Below are positions 8,150-16,760 of a stretch of DNA of 64,000 nucleotides, piece after piece (position 1 is the stretch's first letter; each line of letters starts with the position of its first letter). This DNA comes from Aeromonas rivuli (GTDB lineage Bacteria; Pseudomonadota; Gammaproteobacteria; Enterobacterales; Aeromonadaceae): positions 216,541 through 280,540 of the forward strand of contig NZ_CDBJ01000027.1 of the NCBI RefSeq assembly GCF_000820045.1, written 5' to 3'. Both the position numbers and the translations under genes were made by a program. Below the pieces are notes generated by a model. The model made no database searches and was not told the DNA's origin. It saw only the letters and a list, made by a program, of their open reading frames with translations.

Positions 8150-9055
8150 GTGGATAATTCAACATCGTGGAGAGGGGCAAACGCCTCTGTCGGTTATGAC
8201 GCAGCGCAGTGGATCCGCCAACTGGATCACCTGACGCCCGTGATAAGTCAGCCAGCTCATGGCTTGCTCGAGCGCTTGCTCGGCCAGCAGACGCTGAGCG
8301 AGCTGCTGGCAATCTTTGCCCGCACGGCGGCAAGGATTGTCCGCATCCACAGCCTCTGCCTGGAGGGCACCCACCACCACAGCCTGATCCAGTGTCTGCC
8401 CCAGGATCAGATCAGCCTGCACAGCTACCAGTTTCCGCTCAAGGATGGCCAGGGTCTCTGCCTGGGACAGCTCCATTATCAGCTGATCCAGACCCCCAGC
8501 CAGCAGCAGACTGCTGAGTTGCAGGCCTGTCACCGCCAGTTCGAGCTGGCGCTGCCCCTCTACCTGCGCCTGGCCAATCTGGAACAACAGGTGCGTCTCG
8601 ATCATCTGACCGGGCTTGGCAACCGGGCCTATTTCGATGAAGCCCTCGGCCGCGCCGTCGAGCAGCACAGCCGGGATCCTCATGGCTTGGTGTTGGTACT
8701 GCTGGATCTCGATCGCTTCAAGCAAGTCAATGACACCTGGGGCCACCCGGTCGGTGACCTGGTGCTCAGCCGCTTCGCCCAACTGCTGCAGCAGTGCATC
8801 CGCGCCACGGATCAGGCGTTTCGGATCGGGGGGGATGAGTTCGCCTTGCTGCTGCAACCGGCCGATGCCGAGGCCTGGCGACCAGTCTGGCTGCGGCTGC
8901 AACAGATGCTCCGCAGCCACCAGGAGCTCGTCAGCTTCGAGGTCGGCTGCTCCCTTGGCGCCGCTAACTGGCTGCCGGGCATGGACGTCTACACCCTGTA
9001 CGAGACCGCGGATAGCCACCTCTACTCCCGCAAGAAAGCGGAAGGCGCTGGCTAA
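8150..9055 (+). CDS. diguanylate cyclase with GGDEF domain
   Basis: The 301-residue cytosolic protein has an uncharacterised N-terminal region of about 135 residues, possibly a divergent sensory fold. A GGDEF domain follows: DHLTGLGNRAYF, then LDLDRFKQVND, and the active site RIGGDEF near residue 227. An RxxD inhibitory site (RATD) sits five residues before GGDEF, so product feedback is expected. The domain should make c-di-GMP from two GTP. I chose the GTG at 8150 because AAGGAAATAGA precedes it. In-frame TTG 8084 and ATG 8114 have no ribosome-binding site but cannot be excluded. Confidence 0.85.
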   Translation: MDNSTSWRGANASVGYDAAQWIRQLDHLTPVISQPAHGLLERLLGQQTLSELLAIFARTAARIVRIHSLCLEGTHHHSLIQCLPQDQISLHSYQFPLKDGQGLCLGQLHYQLIQTPSQQQTAELQACHRQFELALPLYLRLANLEQQVRLDHLTGLGNRAYFDEALGRAVEQHSRDPHGLVLVLLDLDRFKQVNDTWGHPVGDLVLSRFAQLLQQCIRATDQAFRIGGDEFALLLQPADAEAWRPVWLRLQQMLRSHQELVSFEVGCSLGAANWLPGMDVYTLYETADSHLYSRKKAEGAG

Positions 9056-9113
9056 GCAGTCATGCCTGTCTGCATCCAGGGATAGCCAAGCCATGAGCTT
9101 GCGCTGTTTAACA

Positions 9114-9148
9114 AATCCGGGGCGGCCAATGGCCGCCCCGGATTTTTT
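9114..9148. terminator. bidirectional intrinsic terminator
   Basis: A 14-bp perfect stem (AATCCGGGGCGGCC with GGCCGCCCCGGATT) has a 3-base loop. TTTT follows on the + strand and AAA precedes, so it can stop both the GGDEF gene (+) and tilS (-). It directly abuts the tilS stop codon. Confidence 0.85.
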
Positions 9149-10490
9149 ATGGCAAGGGCTCGGCATCGTCCGGCGAGTCCAGCCTCTGCCAGGCCAGCCC
9201 CAGGCCACCGGTCCGGGCAAAGCCCTCGCAGATGAAGAGATCCAGGGCCGCCGCGGGCGCCTCGCCATAGAAGAGAATGGGGATTCGACCTCGCTGCCAG
9301 GAGGGCACCCCGTACTCCTGCCACAATTTCTTGAGGCGACGGCTCCCCCCTCGCCCCTGCGGGGTGAGGGTCTGGCCAGGGGCCACCGAGAAACGAATGG
9401 AGAGCGGCTCATCCGCCCCGGGCAGCCTCAATGTCCCCTCGGCGCCGATGCGCAACTGCACGCTGCCAAGCCGGTCCGGCAATGTCACCCAGCGACCAGG
9501 AACCAGGGGGATCTGCTCGGTCAGCGGCGCCAGATCCGGGCGCACCAGATAGAGCAGGCCCTGATAACGACGGCAACTCACCCGACCCCAATTGAGTTGA
9601 GGATTGGCATCCGGACGGGCCAACACCAGTTCGTCCCACAACCGGGCCAGCTGATCCCGGGCCGGCATCTCGCCACCCTGGCGCCGGATCCAGTGGCGCA
9701 ACAGGTTATTGCGCCTGGCCGGGCTCAACTCATGGAGCGGGGCGATGCGCAGCGCCTCCCCCTCTCCCGCCAACCGCCAATCCTCGGCCGCCAGCTCTTC
9801 GAGCAGCGCCTGCTGTTCCGCACAGAGGGCCATGCTGCGGGCCGCCGTCTGGGCGATGGCCGGCCAGCGGGCCCTGAGCCCGGGGATCACCCGCTGGCGC
9901 AGGAAGTTGCGATCGTAACTCACGTCCACATTGCTCTCATCTTCCACCCAGCTCAGCCCCGCCTCGCCGGCCGCCTCGGCCAGCTCCTCGCGGCCAGTGG
10001 TCAGCAAGGGGCGCAACAACCATCCCTGACCAAATGGCTGGCTCGGCACAATGCCGGACAAGCCCCGTGGGCCGGCGCCACGCTTGAGGGCCAGCAAGAG
10101 GGTCTCCAGCTGATCGTCCTGATGATGCGCCGTGAGCAACCAGCCCCCAGGCGCCAGCGCCGTGCTCAGCTGGTCATAGCGAGCGGTGCGGGCCTGCGCC
10201 TCCAGGCTCTCGCCATTGCCCCGGTTCAGCGCTACCCGCGCCACCTGCAGCGGCACGCCGAGCTGCCGACAGAATGCGGCGCACTGCTCGGCCCAGGCAT
10301 CGGCATTGGGGCTGAGCCCATGGTGCACGTGCAGAGCACGCAGGGGCAGCTGCCGCTCGCGGGCGAAACGCTCGGCCAGCAAGAGCAGCAGGGTGGAGTC
10401 GAGACCACCGCTGTAAGCCACCAATAAGGAGCTGGAACTTGTTGGCGTCGGCAGGGTCTGACAGACACGTGAATAGAGTTGAGAAATCAT
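9147..10490 (-). CDS. tilS: tRNA(Ile)-lysidine synthetase
   Basis: TilS ligates lysine to C34 of the tRNA-Ile CAU anticodon, converting it to AUA decoding. The 447-residue sequence has the PP-loop ATP site YSGGLDS at residues 25-31 and HVHHGLS near residue 60. The DDQ-type QDDQLETLLL region follows, then the substrate-binding middle and C-terminal domains (LPDRLGSVQL, GRGGSRRLKKLWQE). The start MISQLYSRVC at 10490 gives the usual family length; a reading from 10712 would only add upstream sequence. In E. coli tilS lies next to accA; here about 11 kb of other genes separate them. Confidence 0.93.
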   Translation of the reverse strand: MISQLYSRVCQTLPTPTSSSSLLVAYSGGLDSTLLLLLAERFARERQLPLRALHVHHGLSPNADAWAEQCAAFCRQLGVPLQVARVALNRGNGESLEAQARTARYDQLSTALAPGGWLLTAHHQDDQLETLLLALKRGAGPRGLSGIVPSQPFGQGWLLRPLLTTGREELAEAAGEAGLSWVEDESNVDVSYDRNFLRQRVIPGLRARWPAIAQTAARSMALCAEQQALLEELAAEDWRLAGEGEALRIAPLHELSPARRNNLLRHWIRRQGGEMPARDQLARLWDELVLARPDANPQLNWGRVSCRRYQGLLYLVRPDLAPLTEQIPLVPGRWVTLPDRLGSVQLRIGAEGTLRLPGADEPLSIRFSVAPGQTLTPQGRGGSRRLKKLWQEYGVPSWQRGRIPILFYGEAPAAALDLFICEGFARTGGLGLAWQRLDSPDDAEPLP

Positions 10491-10533
10491 AGGCTTCCCC
10501 GGAATAGACGGGCCGATCTTAGCAGATGCGGAC

Positions 10534-10562
10534 TTATCAAGCTGTAACCGGACTGCTAGAGT
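10534..10562 (+). promoter_or_regulatory. possible promoter of the M13 peptidase gene
   Basis: TTATCA and TAGAGT are spaced 17 bp and lie about 60 bp before the start at 10623. Each hexamer matches four of six sigma-70 consensus bases. The identification is tentative. Confidence 0.35.
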
Positions 10563-10622
10563 GAGACTCGCCTGCTCGCACCCTGAGCAAGGAAGCAAAT
10601 AACTCGAATTGGAACAAGTACA

Positions 10623-12653
10623 ATGCACAACAAGAAAAGCATACTGGCCGGGTTGATAGGCTTGGCCCTGCTGGCCGGTTGTAGCCAGGGACCTGCCCAG
10701 GATCAGGCCCACTCAGGGCTGACCTTGGCCAACATGGATACCCGCATCAAGCCCGGCGACGATTTTTTCCGCTATGCCAACGGCCACTGGCTCGCCAGCG
10801 CCAAGATCCCCGATGACAGACCCGCAGATGGTGCCTTCTATACCCTGCGCGACAAGTCCCTTGCCGATGTTCGCACCCTGATTGAGGCGCTGCCCAAGGA
10901 TGCGCCCCAGGGCTCTGAAGCCCAGCAGATCCGCGATTTCTACGCCAGCTATCTGGATAAAGCTGGCCGTGATGGCAAGGGCATGAGCCCGCTTCGCCCC
11001 CTGCTCGCCGAGCTGGATCAGGTGACGGATAGCCGCACCCTGGCCCAGGCCCTGGCGCGAACCGGCAAGGTGGGCGGTGGTGCCCCCTTCGGCTTCTGGA
11101 TTGGACCCGATGCCAAGGCGCCGACCCAGTACAGCGTCAACATAGGCCAGTCCGGTCTCGGCCTGCCAGACCGGGACTACTACCTCAAGAGTGATGACGC
11201 CAGTGTGCGCCTGCGCCAGCAGTACCAGCAGCATATCGCTGGCATGCTGACCCGGGCCGGTGAAACCGATGCCGAGGCCAAAGCCAAACAGATAGTGGCG
11301 CTGGAAACCGCCATCGCCCGCATCCAGTGGGACAAGGTCGCCCTGCGTGATCGGGAGAAGAGCTACAACAAAGTTGCCAGCGGCGATCTCAGCCGCCTCG
11401 CCCCCCATATCGACTGGCAGAGCTATCTCGAGGAGGCGGGCATTGCCGCCCAGCCGACCCTGATCCTGGGCCAGCCCAGCTACCTGCAAGCCCTGGACAA
11501 GCTGATGGTGCAGACTCCCGCAGCCCAGTGGCGCGACTACCTGAAATGGCAGCTCATCAGCGACTATGCCCCCTATCTCGACAGCGACACCGACCAGGCC
11601 AACTTCGCCTTCTTCGGCACCGTCCTGAGCGGCACTCCCAAGCAGCGTGCGGCCTGGGAGCGAGCATTGGCGGTACTCGATGCCCACCTGGGCGAGGCCG
11701 TCGGCAAACGCTATGTGGCGCAATATTTCCCCCCCGAGGCCAAGGCCCGCATGGAGCAACTGGTCGAAAACCTGCGCATCGCCTACGGCCAGAGCATAGA
11801 TACCCTCGACTGGATGTCACCGGCCACCAAGGCCCAGGCCAAGGAGAAGCTCGCCAAGTTCAGACCCAAGATCGGCTACCCGGACAAGTGGCGGGACTAC
11901 AGTGCCATCCAGGTCAACGCGGATGATCTGGTCGGCAACCTGCTGCGCGCCCAGGCCTTCGAGTATCAGGAGAGTCTCTCCCGGCTCGGCACCCCGGTCG
12001 ACAAGGATCGCTGGTACATGTCGCCCCAGACGGTGAACGCCTACTACAACCCCAGCAACAACGAAATCGTGTTCCCGGCGGCCATCCTGCAGCCCCCCTT
12101 CTTCGATCTGAACGCCGATGATGCGGTCAACTATGGCGCCATCGGCGGCGTCATCGGCCACGAGATGGGTCATGGTTTCGATGATCAGGGCGCCAAGTCC
12201 GATGGGGACGGCGTGTTGCGTGACTGGTGGACGCCGACCGATCTCAAGGAGTTCAGGTTCCGCACCAGCCGGTTGGTCGCCCAATACAACCGCTTCGAAC
12301 CCATAGCGGGTCAGTTCGTCAACGGTCAGTTCACCCTGGGGGAGAACATTGGCGATCTGGGCGGCCTCACCATTGCCCACAAGGCCTACCTGTTGTCACT
12401 CGCTGGCAAGGAGGCCCCGGTGCTCGACGGCTTCACCGGCGAACAGCGCTTCTTCCTCGGCTGGGCCCAGGTGTGGAAGGGCAAATATCGCCCCGAGCTG
12501 ATGCAGATGTTGCTCAGTTCGGATCCCCACTCCCCGCCCGAATACAGGGTCAATGGCGTGGTGCCCAATATTCCCGCCTTCTACGAGGCGTTCAAGATAG
12601 ACCAGGGCGACAAGCTCTATCTGGACCCGGCCAAACGGGTCAAGATCTGGTGA
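10623..12653 (+). CDS. M13-family zinc metallopeptidase lipoprotein (PepO/neprilysin type)
   Basis: The product is 676 residues. A lipoprotein signal ends in LLAGC at residues 16-20, so the mature enzyme should be anchored to a membrane facing the periplasm. M13_N (about 40-420) is followed by the M13 catalytic domain. VIGHEMGHGFDD near residues 510-521 gives the zinc ligands HExxH, and GENIGDLGGL near 574-583 gives the third ligand glutamate. VNAYYNPSNNEIVFPA is the substrate-binding edge strand, and the YRVNG near the end is the usual C-terminal arginine region. It should cleave short peptides. The neighbouring PliI gene is separate and has its own ribosome-binding site. Confidence 0.93.
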   Translation: MHNKKSILAGLIGLALLAGCSQGPAQDQAHSGLTLANMDTRIKPGDDFFRYANGHWLASAKIPDDRPADGAFYTLRDKSLADVRTLIEALPKDAPQGSEAQQIRDFYASYLDKAGRDGKGMSPLRPLLAELDQVTDSRTLAQALARTGKVGGGAPFGFWIGPDAKAPTQYSVNIGQSGLGLPDRDYYLKSDDASVRLRQQYQQHIAGMLTRAGETDAEAKAKQIVALETAIARIQWDKVALRDREKSYNKVASGDLSRLAPHIDWQSYLEEAGIAAQPTLILGQPSYLQALDKLMVQTPAAQWRDYLKWQLISDYAPYLDSDTDQANFAFFGTVLSGTPKQRAAWERALAVLDAHLGEAVGKRYVAQYFPPEAKARMEQLVENLRIAYGQSIDTLDWMSPATKAQAKEKLAKFRPKIGYPDKWRDYSAIQVNADDLVGNLLRAQAFEYQESLSRLGTPVDKDRWYMSPQTVNAYYNPSNNEIVFPAAILQPPFFDLNADDAVNYGAIGGVIGHEMGHGFDDQGAKSDGDGVLRDWWTPTDLKEFRFRTSRLVAQYNRFEPIAGQFVNGQFTLGENIGDLGGLTIAHKAYLLSLAGKEAPVLDGFTGEQRFFLGWAQVWKGKYRPELMQMLLSSDPHSPPEYRVNGVVPNIPAFYEAFKIDQGDKLYLDPAKRVKIW

Positions 12654-12682
12654 TCGCCGCCTCGTAGAGGCAGATGACAGGC

Positions 12683-12702
12683 GCCGGGCACAGATGCCCG
12701 GC
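12683..12702 (+). terminator. hairpin after the M13 peptidase gene
   Basis: GCCGGGCA pairs with TGCCCGGC around a CAGA loop. No T run follows, so it may act as an mRNA-end stabiliser rather than a terminator. Confidence 0.35.
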
Positions 12703-12768
12703 CCACTGGTTTCAATCCGTGACAGGCAACCCTGTTTGCCAGTCACCGCAGTAACAAGGGTCAAATCG

Positions 12769-13206
12769 ATGAAAACCTTGCTCATGACACTCGGCCTGCT
12801 CAGCCTGCCACTGACCGGCCAGGCGGCGGATGGTTTCTTCAAACAGCTGACGCTGCCCTCCGGTCAGGTGATCACAGTCAGCGAGGGGCGCGGTGAACCC
12901 GCCTCCACCGGCAGCTACGGCGTGCGCCTCTACACCGGAGCCAACCCCCAATTTCCCCTCGACCAGTTCATCGATGGCAAGATCTTGCCCCGCGATGGCA
13001 GCATCAAGGAGCTGACACTGCAGGATCTCAACGGTGACAAGCAGCCCGAACTCATCGTCATCATCGAGAGCGCTGGCAGCGGCAGCTATCTCAGTGCCAG
13101 TGCCTTCATCATCGATCCCCAGCAGGGGCTCGACAGCTTCAACCACGTGGAGGGGCTGGCGCCAAACGATGATGTGATCCAGGCACTCAAGACCCCTAGG
13201 GATTAA
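12769..13206 (+). CDS. pliI: periplasmic inhibitor of i-type lysozyme (PliI family)
   Basis: The 145-residue precursor has a signal peptide ending in TGQA at about residue 19. The mature beta-rich domain carries SAGSGSYLSASAF near residues 103-115. The SGSY tetrad is the loop that known PliI proteins insert into the active-site cleft of invertebrate-type lysozyme. The protein should protect periplasmic peptidoglycan from host or prey lysozyme. The start at 12769 follows AAGGG and gives a clean signal peptide. The assignment rests on motif, size and export signal, all seen here. The link to Aeromonas PliI is established family knowledge. Confidence 0.8.
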   Translation: MKTLLMTLGLLSLPLTGQAADGFFKQLTLPSGQVITVSEGRGEPASTGSYGVRLYTGANPQFPLDQFIDGKILPRDGSIKELTLQDLNGDKQPELIVIIESAGSGSYLSASAFIIDPQQGLDSFNHVEGLAPNDDVIQALKTPRD

Positions 13207-13220
13207 TGGACAGTGAAGCC

Positions 13221-13243
13221 GACAGCCTGCCATGCAGGCTGTC
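13221..13243 (+). terminator. hairpin after the PliI gene
   Basis: GACAGCCTGC pairs perfectly with GCAGGCTGTC around a CAT loop, 15 bases past the stop codon. The following T content is moderate (GCTTTGCTT). Confidence 0.55.
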
Positions 13244-13320
13244 GCTTTGCTTGCGACAGACAGTGAGATGCGCTGTTCGCCACACTCATCACCAGGGGGT
13301 CACGCCCTCTGGTTCGCCGA

Positions 13321-13350
13321 TGGACGCTTGTTTTTTTCTGTGCTTATAAT
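13321..13350 (+). promoter_or_regulatory. promoter of the ABC-F leader region
   Basis: A perfect TATAAT lies at 13345-13350. TGGACG, four of six matches to the -35 consensus, lies 18 bp upstream. Transcription would start near 13357, leaving a 33-base lead to the small ORF at 13390 and about 230 bases to the ABC-F start. Confidence 0.6.
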
Positions 13351-13389
13351 CGCCTCACTGTGCCATGACAAAACACAAGGAGGTAAAAA

Positions 13390-13476
13390 ATGGTAATCCC
13401 AACGTGTCCGATGTTCTCGGCTCGTCTGTTCGACACTTTCCCCAGCTCTTGCCTGCATAAGATCGCGCTGCGATAG
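13390..13476 (+). CDS. 28-codon leader peptide upstream of the ABC-F gene
   Basis: The ORF encodes MVIPTCPMFSARLFDT followed by FPSSCLHKIALR, 28 residues ending in TAG. AAGGAGG sits 6 bases before its ATG. That is a far better ribosome-binding site than the one before the ABC-F gene (GAGAG), and a TATAAT promoter lies just upstream. Its codons can form a CCGA/TCGG hairpin (13408-13420), and its stop codon overlaps an ATCGC/GCGAT hairpin (13462-13474). No amino acid is repeated as in biosynthetic attenuators, so stalling by a ribosome-targeting drug or a slowed ribosome is a better guess. It is too short for standard gene callers; coding is supported by signals, not by homology. Confidence 0.6.
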   Translation: MVIPTCPMFSARLFDTFPSSCLHKIALR

Positions 13477-13508
13477 CGGGTTCGAGCAAAGCCGACTCCC
13501 TTCTTGAC

Positions 13509-13572
13509 CGAGACCTTTCTCGACCATTGTCGCCAGCGCTCCTGATGACAGGGATCTCCGATCCCGCATTTT
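13509..13572 (+). promoter_or_regulatory. possible transcription attenuator before the ABC-F gene
   Basis: CGAGA/TCTCG with a CCTT loop (13509-13522) is followed by GGGATC-TCC-GATCCC (13551-13565), GCA and TTTT (13569-13572). The last hairpin ends 20 bases before the ABC-F start, so it could end transcription or mask the weak ribosome-binding site. Leader bases 13417-13424 can pair with either CGAGC at 13483 or GCCGA at 13491, which offers alternative folds. Confidence 0.4.
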
Positions 13573-13585
13573 AGAGAGCAACAGC

Positions 13586-15310
13586 ATGACAACATTGATG
13601 AGTACCCACTCCCTGCAGATGAGCGCAGGTCACCTTCCCCTGTTCGACAATATCGACCTCAGCATCCAGAGCGGTGACCGCATCGGCCTCATCGGCGCCA
13701 ACGGCAGCGGCAAGAGCACCCTGCTCGCCCTGCTGGCTGGCCAGATCCAGCCCCATGATGGACGCGTGCAACAGGCCGCCCCCTGCCGCTGCGAGTTTGT
13801 GGCGCAGCATTTACCCACTGCGTTGCAAGGGCTCAGCACCCGCGCCGTGCTGGAGCAAGCCGTGGCAGGGGATCCCGCCCTCGGCTGGCAGGTGGACAAG
13901 ATGCTCGATGAGCTGCAACTCGCCGAGCAGGCCGACTTGCCGGTCACTACCCTGAGCGGCGGCCAGCACAGCCGCCTGCAGATAGGGCGCGCCCTGCTGC
14001 GCCAACCCAATCTGCTGCTGCTCGATGAGCCAAGCAACCACCTGGACTTGCCCGCCCTGCTCTGGCTGGAGCGCTTCTTGTCGAGCTGGCGCGGCGCCTT
14101 CGTGCTGGTCTCCCACGATGGCCGCCTGCTAGATCGGGTGACCCAGCACACTCTGATCCTGCGGGACAGGCGCATCTACCGCTTCGCCCAGCCTTGCAGC
14201 CAGGCCAGGGCGGCGCTGGTGGAAGAGGACGACAATGCTCGCCTGCGCCGGATGGATGAACAAAAAGAGATAGACCGCCTGAGTGCCAGCAGCAAACGCC
14301 TCACCATCTGGGGGCGGGAACATGACAGCGAGAAGCTGATACGCCAGGCCAAGTCCATGGAGAAACGCATCGTGAAGCTGCAGGAGGAGCAGAGCCTGGT
14401 CGGCGCCGGCGCCCCCTGGCGACTCGAACTGCACGGACTGGGGCTGCCCGCCGATGCCCTGTTGCGGCTGGAAGCCCTCGACGTGCGCCCGGCGCCACAG
14501 TTGCCGCCCCTGCTGCGCGCCGAGGATCTCTGGTTGAAATCCGGTGACAGGGTCGCCCTGCTCGGTGCCAATGGCACGGGGAAATCCTCCCTGCTGCGCC
14601 AGTGCTGGGCCGAGATAGGTGAACAGCGCCAGGCAGAGGGCTGGTACCGCCACCCCGCAGCCAGCATCGCCTACTACGATCAATCCCTGCAGCAGCTCGA
14701 TGACGGGGCCACCCTGAGCGACGCCCTCTACGCCCTGGCGCCGCGACCGGCGGTAACCCTGCGCCAGGCCCTGATCCGGGCAGGCTTCCCCTACACCCGT
14801 CACGGCCAGCGGGTCTTGAGCCTGAGTGGTGGCGAGCGGGCCAGACTGCTGTTCCTCGCCCTCTCCCTGGCGAGTCACCACCTGCTCTGGCTCGATGAAC
14901 CCACCAACCATCTGGATCTGGAGGGCAAGGAGGAGCTGGCCGAGGCACTGACCGGCTTTGCCGGTGGCGTCTTGCTGGTCTCCCACGACCGGGATCTGAT
15001 CGAGCGCAGTTGCAACCGCTTCTGGGTGATCAAGGGGGGACGCATTGTCGAGGCCCACAGTGCCGAGCGAGCCTATGCCGAGCTGCTCGGCCATGAACTG
15101 GCAGGCCCATCAAGCAGTCCGATCCCCACGGCCCTCTCTCAGCCCCAGGCCACGGCAGAGGAGGATGACGAGGCCATGCTGGCACGCTGGTACGAACTGG
15201 ACAGCTTGCTGGCGGCCGATCTCGCCCGCAAGCCCAGGCATCAGACCCCGCGGCTGCAACAGCACTGGCGCGACGAGCTATCCCTGCTCACCGAGCGGCT
15301 TGGCCTCTGA
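13586..15310 (+). CDS. ABC-F family ATPase (ribosome-associated)
   Basis: The 574-residue protein has two ABC domains and no membrane segment. Domain 1 has Walker A GANGSGKST (about 37-45), signature LSGGQHSRLQIG (about 130), Walker B LLLLDEPSNHLDLPALLWLE and the H-switch SHDGR. A charged linker (about 210-270) replaces the transmembrane domain; in ABC-F proteins it reaches towards the peptidyl-transferase centre. Domain 2 has GANGTGKSS, LSGGERARLLF and LLWLDEPTNHLDLEGKEEL. Family members rescue stalled ribosomes or protect them from antibiotics. I cannot assign a subfamily. The upstream leader ORF and hairpins suggest translation-sensitive induction, as known for several antibiotic-resistance ABC-F genes. 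Confidence 0.88.
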   Translation: MTTLMSTHSLQMSAGHLPLFDNIDLSIQSGDRIGLIGANGSGKSTLLALLAGQIQPHDGRVQQAAPCRCEFVAQHLPTALQGLSTRAVLEQAVAGDPALGWQVDKMLDELQLAEQADLPVTTLSGGQHSRLQIGRALLRQPNLLLLDEPSNHLDLPALLWLERFLSSWRGAFVLVSHDGRLLDRVTQHTLILRDRRIYRFAQPCSQARAALVEEDDNARLRRMDEQKEIDRLSASSKRLTIWGREHDSEKLIRQAKSMEKRIVKLQEEQSLVGAGAPWRLELHGLGLPADALLRLEALDVRPAPQLPPLLRAEDLWLKSGDRVALLGANGTGKSSLLRQCWAEIGEQRQAEGWYRHPAASIAYYDQSLQQLDDGATLSDALYALAPRPAVTLRQALIRAGFPYTRHGQRVLSLSGGERARLLFLALSLASHHLLWLDEPTNHLDLEGKEELAEALTGFAGGVLLVSHDRDLIERSCNRFWVIKGGRIVEAHSAERAYAELLGHELAGPSSSPIPTALSQPQATAEEDDEAMLARWYELDSLLAADLARKPRHQTPRLQQHWRDELSLLTERLGL

Positions 15311-15332
15311 GCGCGGCCGCCAATCATGATGA

Positions 15333-15357
15333 CAAAGCCCCGCATTGCGGGGCTTTG
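15333..15357. terminator. bidirectional terminator between ABC-F and yjeH
   Basis: CAAAGCCCCGC pairs perfectly with GCGGGGCTTTG around an ATT loop, between two convergent genes. The AAA and TTT at the stem base give partial U-runs on both sides. Confidence 0.65.
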
Positions 15358-15388
15358 ACTGGGTCGCGTCGGCGCCTTGTGACAGCGG

Positions 15389-16678
15389 TTACTCGATAAC
15401 GGAGCAGCTGCCCCCCTCGGCCGTGCCCTGGTGCTGACGACACCTGCGCCGCCACAGGGCGAAGAGCCCATAACCCAGGGTCAGCAGCAGGGCATAGATC
15501 CCCTCGGCGGCCAGGGCGACCATGACGGCCGCACAGAGCAGGGCACTCATACCCGCCAACCACTTGCCGCCGCCTGCCAACAGGCGCCAGCCCGCCGCCA
15601 TGCAGAGCAGATAGACCAGTACAAAGTTGCCGTTGGCGTAGCGGATCAGGGTATCGAGGGGCAGCCGCCACCAGAGGATCAGGGTGATGGAGGCGACACA
15701 GATACCGAGCACCAGACAGAGCGCTCGCACCGGAGCCCCCCGCGTCGACAGGGTTGCCAGGGAAGCAGGCAGCTTGCCCTCACGCGCCATGCTCCAGATG
15801 AGCCGTGCAAACCCCTGTAGATAGATGTTGATGCTGGCAAAGCAGGAGAGATAGCCGAGGATCGCCACCAGCCACTTGGCGGTCGGCCCGAACAAGAGCG
15901 CCAGCAGGGTAGGAATAGCGGTGGCATTGGTCGCCTCGTCGCCATAGAGGCCGTACTTGAGCACGACCAGGGAGTGGATCCCGTAGATGAGCCCCGCCAG
16001 CAGCACGCCACCAAGCAGGGCAAGGGGATAGTCGCGCCCCGGGTTTTTGAACTCCTCCCCCATGTGGGCGAAGGCTTCCAGACCGACGAAGCACCAGAAC
16101 ATCACCGCCAGCGCCGTGGCCATGGCGGGCCATTCAGCTGCCGTCGGCAGAGGCTGAGCGGCATCACGCCAGCCAATCTCGCCCTTGAGGGCGATAAGCA
16201 GGGTCAGCCCGACGATGGCCAGGGCAATGAGCAGTTGCAGATTACCCGAGGAGCGTGCGCCGCGCAGGCCGAGCAGCAAGACGCCGAGCAGGGTCAACAG
16301 CTGTATGGCCCACAGGGTCAGCTCACCAAGTTCGAACAGGGCATGCCAGAATCCCGCCGCTATGGTGAGGGCCGCGGGCAATCCCACCGGCAGCACCGCC
16401 AGAAACAGGAAGGCGGAGTAACGCTCTGCGCCGGCTCCAAAGGCCTTGCCGATAAGATGGGGCGCCCCGCCCGCATGGGGATAGCGGCGCCCGAGCCGGG
16501 CAAAGGTAAAGGCGATGGGCAGCACCAGCACGATGAGCAGCCCCCAGGCCCAGAGGGAGGCTCCCCCCGCCAGGGAGGCCGCGGCGGCAGGTACCACGAA
16601 AATCCCGGTACCAAGCAAGGAGGTCGCCAGCAACCCCATCCCCTGCCACAGTCCCAGATCCTTCTTTAAGCTCGACAT
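15389..16678 (-). CDS. yjeH: APC-family amino-acid exporter, YjeH type
   Basis: The 429-residue inner-membrane transporter resembles E. coli YjeH, which exports methionine and branched-chain amino acids. The N-terminal LGLWQGMGLLATSLLGTGIF, the MFWCFVGLEAFAHMGEEFKNPGRDYP segment in the middle, and the IRYANGNFVLVYLLCMAAGW region all fit. About 12 membrane segments are visible. The start MSSLKKDLG at 16678 matches the family; longer readings would invade the divergent regulator promoter. An AsnC/Lrp-type regulator is divergent and a 25-bp inverted repeat lies between them, so amino-acid-responsive control is likely. Confidence 0.85.
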   Translation of the reverse strand: MSSLKKDLGLWQGMGLLATSLLGTGIFVVPAAAASLAGGASLWAWGLLIVLVLPIAFTFARLGRRYPHAGGAPHLIGKAFGAGAERYSAFLFLAVLPVGLPAALTIAAGFWHALFELGELTLWAIQLLTLLGVLLLGLRGARSSGNLQLLIALAIVGLTLLIALKGEIGWRDAAQPLPTAAEWPAMATALAVMFWCFVGLEAFAHMGEEFKNPGRDYPLALLGGVLLAGLIYGIHSLVVLKYGLYGDEATNATAIPTLLALLFGPTAKWLVAILGYLSCFASINIYLQGFARLIWSMAREGKLPASLATLSTRGAPVRALCLVLGICVASITLILWWRLPLDTLIRYANGNFVLVYLLCMAAGWRLLAGGGKWLAGMSALLCAAVMVALAAEGIYALLLTLGYGLFALWRRRCRQHQGTAEGGSCSVIE

Positions 16679-16760
16679 TTTCCGTTGTCCGATGTGAAAA
16701 TCGTCCACCATGTTAGGCCAATTCGGCCTCGCAGGTAAGTCATCAGACTGCCGCTTGGCA

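Noticed and set aside
13300-13587. Minus-strand open frames (95 and 83 codons) in the ABC-F leader region
   Set aside because: They lack a ribosome-binding site and any domain; the + strand signals (promoter, AAGGAGG, short ORF) explain the region better.
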